Below, piece after piece: positions 55,530-64,000 of a stretch of DNA of 64,000 nucleotides. This stretch comes from Oscheius tipulae (lineage: Eukaryota; Nematoda; Chromadorea; Rhabditida; Rhabditidae): positions 7,243,501 to 7,307,500 of the forward strand of contig JASJZH010000002.1 in the NCBI GenBank assembly GCA_037178975.1. The letters run 5' to 3'. The notes under the pieces are model-generated. The model was not told the origin of the DNA. It did no database searches and was given only the letters and a program-made list of their open reading frames with translations. Made by a program: the position numbers and the translations under genes. The number at the start of each line of letters is the position of its first letter. Position 1 is the first letter of the stretch.

Positions 55530-58025
55530 TTAACATTGAAGATCGTAGGTGAGACACTGGTTGACGTTTCTTGTGAGAATATAGCGGCAGCCGGGCAGGA
55601 GACTTGGTCGAGTGATTTCGGGGCAGAGACTACTGTTACAGAGATCGTCCACACAGGACTCGTTTGGACCACAGTTTGTGGAGACACAGCCTGAAACTTT
55701 TTATATAATCCGTTGATTCTTGTAAAATTGTCTCGGTAGGCTTTGTGATAAACTAAAAAAAAACTTACGATTAGCATTGTAAGCCTGACACTCCTGATAA
55801 GGAATACATGTTAAGTCAGTACGTGAAGCCTCCATATATCCTGAATTGCAGACACACGTAGCAATACATCCCAATCTGAAGTGTTTGTAAGATTTTTCTC
55901 ATTTTTAGTCTCACTGGCAACGTTCTCCAACACTTGTACAAGAGTAGGGACACGGCGAGGTGCACTGTTCATAGTGCGAGTTTGCAGGACATTCTGGAGC
56001 GTTAGGATCTCGCACATATCCTTCACAACTTCCAGTATTCGGATTACAGAAAGTTCCGGATGGACAGTACATATTCGCGCAGATGTTAATCGAAGGTATA
56101 GCTGGCTGATCAGCTGCTGGACGGAACTGTCTGCAGAGGCCGCTATTGGTATCACAGCTGGTTCCTTGGGGGCAAGTTAGTCGAGTACATGGGTCATCGC
56201 GCTGTGGGCTTGCTAGACAGGTACCTAAAGGTGAAATTAAGAGGGATAGTTGAGCTGGACTACCTGTGGTAGACTGGCAGAAGTAACCGGTAGGACAGAA
56301 GACACGGTCGCAGGGATTTGAAATGGCTGGAACATCAGCAGCCGGACGGAACTGACGGCATATACCTGAAATTATTTTGTATGTTGAAGGAAGGGTATGT
56401 GAAAACTTTGATATCGAGCCTAAATTAATTTGTTGCACCCACCCGTATTTTCATCGCACATTGTTCCCTGTGGACAAGTGATCCTGTTGCATGGATCGTC
56501 TCTTTGTACTGCTCCTCCGACGGCGGGTACGTCCGCGGCTGGTCGAAACTGACGGCATTTTCCTTAAAAACGTTTTTATTACTGCAATATTGATGAAATA
56601 CCGGTGTTGGCGTCACAAGCAGTTCCTTGTGGACAAGTTATCCTAGAACATGGATCGTCTCTTACAGGAGTGTTTGGCTGGCAAATCGCTGAATTTAAAT
56701 TGTTTTGTCTTTTGTTTAAACACGGTACCTGTCGATGCTTCGCAGAAGTATCCTGAAGGACAGTCTACTCGAGCACAAGGATCGTCGAGCAGGGTGTTGG
56801 CAACACAGTTTCCCGTAGTGGCTTGACATGTCAGTCCAGTTGGGCATGTCACGGTAGCACAGCTGTCATCCTTATGAAGGATTCTCACAGCACTGTTCCC
56901 ACGGAAAGACCGACATTTGCCTTAAATTGAAGTTGACTTTTCTCAGGCCCAGTGTTTACCCGTGTTTGAGTCGCAAGTTTGCCCTGTGGTACAGACCACG
57001 CTGGAGCAAGGGTCAGCTTGGCGCTTTCTCCTTCCTCGGAATGATCTTTAATACCAAACTATAACAAATTTAAGTGCGGTTACCTGCAATTACCGGTGTT
57101 AGCATCACAGTTCTGACCGACAGGACACACAACTCCGAAGCATAGGTTATTCGTTGAACTACTGACTGAACTGTAAGGATCGTAGAGCTGAGTTGATGTT
57201 GTGACAGGACGCATTGTTGATGTAGCGTAGGGGTCGTAGTAAGGAGGACGCATTGCTGATGTGGCATAGGGGTCGTAGTAAGGGGGACGCATTGTTGGGG
57301 TGGCGTAGGGGTCGTAGTAAGGGGGACGGTTGCTGAAAAAAACGCTAACTTCAATTTTGAATTGTATTTAAATGTCTAACAAGAGTGTAACAGCGCGTCA
57401 AAGTTTAAGTTTTACAAAAAGATGAAGCAGATGAGATGAAGACCGTGGCTCAATTTTAGGTGCGGTGTATACAGACGAATATTTGTCCTGGCTACGGTAT
57501 ACATATGTGATAGGACTCACCAGCTTGAATTTGTTGAGATGGCACAAATTATAGATGTGTTGTAATGAAAAGCAAAAAATTTTACAGAAACTCGTATAAA
57601 ACTTCTATCATTTTTATTAAATACACTGCTCTGTCTATTTTAAACAACTTTTATATTTGTATTACCTATACTGCCGGCAATATCCAGTACTCGGCTCACA
57701 ATAGTATCCTGAAGGACAGGAGACACGAGCGCAGTTTGGAGATGCACCCTAAGCATCATTTTAAGATGATTTCTTTAAAACCTACCCCTCCAACATCAGG
57801 ATTCCTGAACGGGAGACATTTCCCCGTATTCCTGTCGCAAGATGTACCTAGAGGACACGATCCACAACCTACTGTACCAGGGTTGGAGGCACGGAAGGGC
57901 CGACAGATGCCAGTGTTGGTGTCACAGCTGTAGCCATTAGAACAGCCATAGTACCGGCAGTTGTTTTGTGCGTAGGAGAGTGGTAAAATAGCTAGGAGAA
58001 AAGTCACACACGCGGTGGATGTCAT
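55530..58025 (-). CDS. Secreted cysteine-rich repeat protein with TIL domain
   Basis: Eleven complement exons (58025..57786, 57748..57666, 57332..57084, 57045..56960, 56920..56729, 56688..56602, 56562..56443, 56365..56264, 56224..55915, 55875..55769, 55690..55530) give 578 residues. The signal peptide is MTSTACVTFLLAILPLSYA. Twelve units share the pattern C-x4-CPxG-x2-C-x3-TG-x-C, for example CARVDCPSGYFCEASTG; the first two are shorter. A YYDPYAT repeat block follows unit 3. The C-terminus has a trypsin-inhibitor-like (TIL) domain (ECPANSHYEQCTSPCPYSC, then CVCNSGYME), then a cysteine-rich tail. Most introns fall in phase 1 at the TG|xC position of a unit, pointing to growth by exon duplication. 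A structural or protease-inhibiting extracellular role is likely but not shown. Confidence 0.85.
57215..57331 (-). repeat. Three tandem 39-bp units encoding (M/N)RPPYYDPYAT repeats
   Basis: Within one exon of the cysteine-rich gene, three 39-base units encode MRPPYYDPYATSA and near copies. A broken fourth follows (MRPVTTSTQLYDPY). High DNA identity between units indicates a recent in-frame minisatellite expansion. Confidence 0.9.
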
Positions 58026-58659
58026 GTCAGCGTGAACTGAATCCGCGTGTGCCTCGCCTCTCACTATTTGTTCGTGAACTTATACCGGTCCTCAGCTGAC
58101 TCACAGGGCTTTTTCTCAGATATCCCAACTCCTTGAGCAACAGATGACGTAAAATCAATTTCTGTATGCTTGTTACATACTTGACAGCGATTAAGGATGA
58201 CAGAACCGTATAAATCGTGTGAGTAAGAACACTAGTGCCAGGTGAGGTCCAGTCCTTGAGGTTTGCTGAGTGACTGGCAGTGTCAAAGAGCGCGGAAATG
58301 ATCAACAGAACGGAAGAACACTTTTCCGGTAGACTGTTTACTGGTGGCAGCAGGCTGAGACAGGTTCACTGTACATTAAAAACAGGCATCTAGCATAGAA
58401 GAGAACTTCGAACGCTATCAAAAACTGTATTTTTAAGAGTGTAGATGTTAAATAGTTTGCGCTGCCCGAGGATACTTGGTTAACGACAAATCTAGGTGGT
58501 TAAATCCACAGAAAACGATCAGCAAAACTTCTTGAACAAGACCTATGGTGTCCTTTATTGCTAGTAGTCTCTAACCACAGAATCCCCCGCATACCAAGAA
58601 TGAATGAAGTGTTCTGATATAGACAATTTTTATACATTCTCTATTAGTACTGTACACGT
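58026..58659. other. Intergenic stretch
   Basis: Upstream of the cysteine-rich gene and downstream of the membrane-protein gene, both on the minus strand. No gene is seen. It should carry the promoter of the cysteine-rich gene and the 3' UTR of its neighbour. Confidence 0.5.
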
Positions 58660-60295
58660 TCACGCAGCGGGTTGACATTGCTCTGGTGGATCGAATTCTA
58701 CTGCAGGCGGGAAAACGTTGTCCTTCAGCGATAACATCGAGTCGTACCAATAGGATATCAAGTAAACTCGAGAAGAGTTCGAGTTTGAGGTGAAATACGT
58801 ATCCCATCCGAGCAAGGCTCCATCTTCTGCGGAAGAATACGCTGTGACTAAGAACGCGTCCTGTGGAGTTCCTTCAATGATAACTTCGGACGGGTCACCG
58901 TTGTAGATAAACACTTTCGAGTGATGGCTAGTCTTTTCCTATAATCTTTCAATGTTGGAACAAATATAAGGCTAACGTAGGCTGAATGATCCCTCTGCAA
59001 GTTTGTAAGACCTAGGCGAGTGATGTAAATGTCGTAGCTCATTCTGTAGTCATAACGGCAGCCCTGAAAACAAATGAATGGAACCTAGAGGTAAGAAAAA
59101 CAGTAAATTTGTATTGGCTGTAAAAGCCGGAATACCAAATTTTAGAAAAAAAAAAAGAAAACCCTTTGGCTGCTTGACTGAGTATTCAATGTGACAACAT
59201 TATATCACGATCGATTTAAAAGAACTTTGCGAATGAACAAACTATAGAGAGCAGTTGTGCAGTGACAATGACAGTGACTGTTACCTTTTCAGCTCTGGGA
59301 GAATCTGCACCCAAAGTACTGAGATACCTTCAACGCTGACCAATTCAATCAGAAAACTGAAGTTTTTCACAGCCTCTTAACTCACCGCAACATTTCCTCT
59401 GGTATCGTATCGCACCCAGTAGGCATACTTCTCAAAACAGTAAACCCTGGTCTGGTTGTCTTTCACATGCACGAGTTTCTTGTTCTGGAAGTCCTGAGCC
59501 CAAAAAGACTCGTAGACTTCCGGATCCTAAACTTGTAGTCACTCTGTCCCTGTCTTTCTCACCGCTAGCTTGTTCTCATTCTTTGCATCTGGCTGTCTGT
59601 AGGTAATAGAGTATGTTCCCGGATACGGTGTCCACTCGTTGACATTAATCGTGAAGTTGACATTAGCGTCTCTTGTCTTGTGTGGATCTTCAGGTGCTGT
59701 TTCTCCTGAGAAAGAAATTGTGAGTTTGTGACAGCGACTGAACTTACCTGTTTCAAATGACCACACCAGAGCTCCGGCACAGGCACCAATCATGAGCAAG
59801 GAAATGGCCACACGAAAAATGAGACCACGCAATCTGCAAAAAGCAATTGCGCAAGACAAGAATAGCTTGCATAGGTCCCTCACATGATGTTCCAAATTTA
59901 CTGTGAATCCTATATCACGAGCCTATTCGGTCTTTCAGTTTGTAGCTTATCCTAACAGAATGGTTTTTTTAGTTTAACATGCTTTAACAATCTTGACGAA
60001 ACATTCCTTCATCTTTAATAGTTTTCCTATCCAATGAGGGATTTAAAAGTCATCTTCTGCTCATTTACTCTTATTCTTTTCCGCTTCTCTTGTGCAATCT
60101 GTTCTTGACTCGTTTTTCACCGGTAACAGATAAAAGATCGAAAAAAAACCAGTACCTATACTGCTCAAAAAACTTAGATTCTACCCACCTGGCCGCACAG
60201 TTCCCTCTCTCCAGGTATTCCACCTCGGAGTCACAGCTGAGAACATCGTCTTCCACGGCCTTCTCCCCTTTCATTGAGGACGCCGACGAGGACAT
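58660..60295 (-). CDS. Type II membrane protein with glycosylated extracellular domain
   Basis: Complement exons 60295..60189, 59833..59748, 59705..59563, 59526..59386, 59063..58977 and 58938..58660 give 280 residues. A Ser-rich acidic cytoplasmic N-terminus (MSSSASSMKGEKAVEDD) precedes one hydrophobic anchor at about residues 39-62 (LIFRVAISLLMIGACAGALVW). The outer part has N-glycosylation sites NFT, NQT and NSS, paired cysteines (VYCFEKY, GCRYDY) and strand-like repeats. It ends EFDPPEQCQPAA. No family is recognised. The layout fits a single-pass surface protein or prodomain-less secreted antigen. The frame holds across all six exons. Confidence 0.72.
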
Positions 60296-60498
60296 TCTAT
60301 GCTCTTTTTTCTTCGGAATAAACAAAACTAGAAGGAAATAAAATGGTTTTAGGTCCTCCCCAAAGGGAGCACTTATCGATTGCTATCGGGGGCTTGTAAC
60401 CGGCTCATTACGTCTTTGTGATAAGGTGATAAATCTCTTCCACTGTGGGCTACTGAAAAAGGAGGCGCAAAATTGTTTATTAACTACGGAAAAACATT

Positions 60499-61826
60499 CT
60501 ACGACTGTTTGAAGACGGCCTGGCGGTAGTACTTCAGCTCGGCAATGCTTTCCTTGATGTCGTCGAGGGCCCGATGTGTCTGGATCTTCTTCGGCGCATT
60601 ATTGTAGTCTTTTTTGTGCCAGCGGCGGGCGAGCTGAAAAATATTGGATTTGAGCCAGAAGGACGGGCTTTTTCTGAACAACCCTGGTGCTTCAGTATGT
60701 TTCCAGCTTCCAGTCATTTTGGCGTACACTTACCGCTAACCGTTATACATACCGAAACAGGTCAATCTACAAATCAAAACTGGAACGCTGGAACTGGTTT
60801 GAACCTCACGTTTTCTGAAAGTTGGAGCCGTGGATCGAATTGCGCGATAACCTACCACGGTAGTGTTATGAAAAAACTGAGTACAAACTACCGTAAAATC
60901 TTGGGTAAAGCATACTTCGACCGAATAACTGACACCGCACGGTCAAAAACCCTCATTTCAATTCAATTCCTCACAGATTTAGTGCAAACTTTTGGGCGTT
61001 TATAGGCTGTAAGATCAGATGTGAGAGTCTGCGGTGTTTCTAGTTTGTGTATGACGTCTTTCTCATGAGTTTGAGTCAAATTTTGTACCAAAATAATAGA
61101 AATATAGTGACAAAACGATTGAAAATTGTTCTTGATCGTGTATTTAACCATGGCACGCTATTTTGGGCACAAACTCCGGCAGTAAACCTGTTTGAAGGAC
61201 TACAAACTTTCACACCTGACTTCACAGACCATTGACCCAAAGATTTCCACCGCATCTCCCAGAGAAATGACAACTGAAACGGACCTCTTTGACTGTGCTG
61301 ACATCGATTATGCGATAGTGAAGATGCTCGGCCAGACGGGGCATATAGCGCTCAATGAAGCACTTGTCCATGTAGACAGTGTTTCCAGCCAGCGGGCATT
61401 CGTTCTTCTTCGTGTGCTTTTCGAGGAATTCGAGGACCTTAACCAATTCTTAGGTAAATTGTTAAACTGATCAATGAACCTGGTTTTCTGCCTCCTCCAT
61501 GTTGATTTTGCTCGAACGAATCTTCTCCAAGAGGCCGTTTTTCTCGAACATGTCCCTCGGCCACTGCTCCATTGTGTCGAGGACTGATTCCGGCTGATGA
61601 ATTACGATGTTTGGACCTTCAACGACGTTCTAAATCGATGTTTTCATTGAAATAGTGGACATAATACCTCCAACTGGCCGTCTGTGACAATTACGGCAAT
61701 CTCGACCAGCGTCTGCTTCATGTAGTCGAGTCCCGTCATCTCGCAGTCGATCCAGATCATTTTCAGCGAGTTCCCGGTTACGTTTGTTGTCATTTTTCGA
61801 AGAGCAGAGACTGAAGCTCGCAGCAT
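60499..61826 (-). CDS. REXO2: Mitochondrial oligoribonuclease (REXO2)
   Basis: Complement exons 61826..61668, 61629..61480, 61437..61285 and 60633..60499 give 198 residues, the family size. The N-terminus [11 protein letters not shown] is a short basic presequence; an alternative cytosolic start is the Met at residue 12. The DEDDh catalytic set is complete: [25 protein letters not shown] and SHRALDD-type QTHRALDDI, with [11 protein letters not shown] and APKK as family landmarks. It degrades oligoribonucleotides (2-5 nt) left by RNA decay, in mitochondria and cytosol. Intron 3 (60634-61284) is long for this window and contains a plus-strand open frame I regard as chance. Confidence 0.95.
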
Positions 61827-62315
61827 TCTGCAGTGTAAGATCGGAAGGAGATTTTAGGATGTACAGGGAGACTATTTGGAGTGGATTTATAGGTTGTAAA
61901 TACGTATTCTTCACATTTTTTTTAATCGAAATGAATTTTTTCGTTTCTAAAAGTATAAAAGGCAGAAAAAAAGAGGTAGAGAACGGTAGCAAAAAGAAGG
62001 AAGGCAGGAAAGATTCGAACGGAGCGGATTTCCGTCGCGCGGTAAGTAGAGTACGTTCAAAAGTTATGGTGGCGAAAATAGGCTATTCTGATAGAAAATC
62101 GGGCAAAAATCCTTGCATATGATTCTTCCCCAGTTTCGTTAAAAATCAGAGAATTTGAAAGCTAGAATAGGTAAAATTCGTTGTTTTTAACTAACAAAAG
62201 GTAATTGAAAACCAAAAACTGGTCACACAAGTTTATTACTCAATATAAAGTGAATAATAGTTGATCAGTAGACAGACCCGGATATCTAGCGAAGAGATCG
62301 GATTAATAAATTGGA
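61827..62315. other. Intergenic stretch
   Basis: Upstream of the oligoribonuclease gene and downstream of the two-MADF gene, both on the minus strand. It contains AT-rich sequence with no gene I can support. Confidence 0.5.
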
Positions 62316-63564
62316 TTAATATTGGACAGGCGGTATTCCATTTTCGAGGAGTTGGATAATCTGGGCCTTGGCCAAGGCCCGAGAAGCCTCAGGGAGAGTC
62401 CTGAGATCAGAGACTGCGGAGGCAGCGAAGGCACTGTCACCGTCCAAGAGAACGTCGGCTAAAATACTGGATTTTGAAAATAGAATCAAGAAACTCACAT
62501 CCACCGGCTCTCTTGTCCACAATATTGGTATATCCCATGCCTGATTCGGCCCTCATCTCGTCAATATCCTGGTCGGACCAGGTGTCACTCTCGTGCTTTC
62601 TCTTGACATGTCTGAAAAGTTCTCTTTCCCTCAGTCTAAAAGAAGCATTGTGGCGAGAAAGATCTGGAAGACTTACTGTGCTCTCTCGTCCAAAAATGTA
62701 TCCATCCAGCCCATATTGTGGAACAGGTCCCATGTACTGTCGTCTTCTACGCCACGCTCACGTTGCTCCCTTATTCGACGCTTTTCTCTTACATAGCGGT
62801 CCCGCAACTTTTTCCATTGCTTGTATATAGCGTTAACGTCGCCTGGAAGACAGGACTTGACAGTGACAGTGGGAGTGACTTACCGGGAAAATTCAGATTC
62901 TTGATGACTTCTTGCCAAGCCTGGTTCCGGCATTCTGAATGCCGATACTTGGCATCCCGTACATCGAAAAGACAAGGATGGGCTCGGACTTCCTCTATCA
63001 GAGAGACTCCCCAATTGGGATCGGTTACGGCCACTTGCTGCAACTTTGTAAATATATTGGTCATGGGACCAACTCACGACATCGACGCTTTCTTTTCTGG
63101 ACGGTGACTGGGTCGTTGTTCTGTCTATCATGTGAGGGTCGAGGAAGTGAAGATGCTTATAGTACTGCCAGGTACTCTGATCATTATTGTATTTGGCTTT
63201 CCGTTTCTCCTTGCCGTATCTGGAAGAGTCTCTGTCACTGTCTCTATTTCTCTTTCTCTGTCTTTCTGCCTCTCTGTTTCGCTGCCTCCGTCACTCACTT
63301 GTCTCTCAGCTGTTTCCATCTCGCGTAGAGAGTTCTAGAATCTCCATCAAAGCTAAGTACATTCACTAGTCGATTCCAGACCCTGTTCTTATGTTCAGAG
63401 CTCCGATACTGTCTGTCAGTCGAGTCATAGAGACAGCGACTGTGCTTGACAGCTTCGATCAATCTCAAATTGAATGTAGGTTCAATATGATCATCGCTGA
63501 GCCGGTACGGGTCTCTAAAGCCGAATAATATGAAGTCCAAATTAGAAAAATGGACTTACAGCAT
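62316..63564 (-). CDS. Protein with two tandem MADF domains
   Basis: Complement exons 63564..63560, 63514..63299, 63219..63078, 63037..62884, 62842..62677, 62635..62499 and 62458..62316 give 320 residues. The first MADF domain reads LRLIEAVKHSRCLYDSTDR, then YARWKQLRDKYGKEKRK, then HLHFLDPHM. The second reads SLIEEVRAHPCLFDVRDAK, then YKQWKKLRDRYVREKRR, then MGWMDTFLDE. Each domain is cut by introns at similar places, as expected after internal duplication. The C-terminus is charged, then Ala/Leu-rich. The start is a proposed 5-nt coding exon (ATGCT) spliced in frame; an alternative Met lies in read-through sequence just upstream of the second exon. MADF proteins bind DNA or chromatin partners. 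The short intron at 63220-63298 carries a CTGTCTCT tract. Confidence 0.83.
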
Positions 63565-64000
63565 TGATAGCCAGATTTATTCTTCCAATTTTATTATTGC
63601 ACCTTCTGATTGACTGTTCTGAAGTAGATTTTTTCAAATCTAATTAGTTAGAGAAACAAAAGGCGAGAAATCGATGAAAAAAAGAGTAATAAAGAAACAA
63701 GGCTTGTTTATTGGGGGACCTTTCAATTAGAGCAAGTGGTGCGCGCTTTTCTCTTCCCAAATCGTGGCAGGACCAGCTGTAATTATTTTGGAGCCTTGCC
63801 AGGAAATTTGTGGTTTGAACCAGAGAACAAACATCCGACTAGACAAAAACTTTTGCCAGGGCCCTCTTATTCTTCAAAAGAGCTGAAAAATCATGTTTTC
63901 GCACCGAAATATGATTATCAAGTGGCACAGTTCTATTCACTGACAACTGTCAGTATCATGCGGTAAGCAGGAAACTTCCCAAGTATCCATGTCAAAAAGA
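63565..64000. other. Right edge of the window, nothing identified
   Basis: A plus-strand frame at 63736-63966 reaches almost to the edge and ends beside a GTAAGC donor-like site, so it could be an exon of a gene continuing to the right. It has no recognisable domain. Confidence 0.25.

Noticed and set aside
60574-61005. 143-codon plus-strand frame across the last intron of the oligoribonuclease gene
   Set aside because: It starts inside the REXO2 exon on the opposite strand and has no domain or splice partners.
62005-62040. GATTCGAAC, similar to an inverted B-box of a tRNA gene
   Set aside because: No matching A-box or cloverleaf on the reverse strand.
1-64000. CRISPR arrays, bacterial operons or prophage signals
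   Set aside because: Introns, AATAAA signals and gene families are eukaryotic; no repeat-spacer array is present.

Overview
The window reads as a compact, intron-rich nematode chromosome segment (probably a chromadorean). Genes are split by many short introns, mostly 34-45 nt, with GT donors and TTTCAG-type acceptors. Several first ATGs sit directly behind a splice-acceptor-like TTTCAG, as expected for spliced-leader trans-splicing. The families fit a nematode too: a lamin-tailed cytoplasmic intermediate filament, a P-glycoprotein, a CLEC protein, MADF regulators and a MUT-7-type exonuclease. I cannot name the species.

Layout. 0-12.5 kb: the 3' end of an unknown gene, a long microsatellite, then three paralogous genes (two of them head to head) sharing an undescribed N-terminal CxxC module but carrying different C-termini (acidic unknown, C2H2 zinc fingers, FLYWCH-like). 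A minus-strand C-type lectin/vWA-like secreted gene lies between them and appears to use 22-nt introns. 14.4-24.6 kb: a full ABC-B transporter (P-glycoprotein) converges on a GPCPD1-type glycerophosphocholine phosphodiesterase with an optional distal first exon. 26-27 kb: a MADF gene. 30.5-32 kb: a DM-domain gene, followed by a decayed reverse-strand pseudogene. 38.5-44.6 kb: an IFB-1-like intermediate filament gene with a very large, splice-compatible alternative head exon inside intron 1.

45-46 kb: a foldback (inverted-repeat) element. 46.3-48.8 kb: a tight minus-strand run of TRIAP1, MED10 and mitochondrial ribosomal protein mL43, with TRIAP1 and MED10 overlapping by ATGA. 49.4-54.8 kb: a plus-strand pair, a MUT-7/EXD3-like exonuclease and an RPS19BP1 (AROS)-like nucleolar protein. 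55-58 kb: secreted minus-strand genes, including a 12-repeat cysteine-rich protein with a TIL domain. 58.7-63.6 kb: a type II membrane protein, a mitochondrial oligoribonuclease and a two-MADF-domain protein.

Exon boundaries were derived by hand from GT/AG sites and reading-frame phase. Each multi-exon model given adds up to an uninterrupted frame, but none was tested against RNA or databases. Several kilobases (12.5-14.4, 27.2-30.5, 33.3-38.5) show no gene I can defend.
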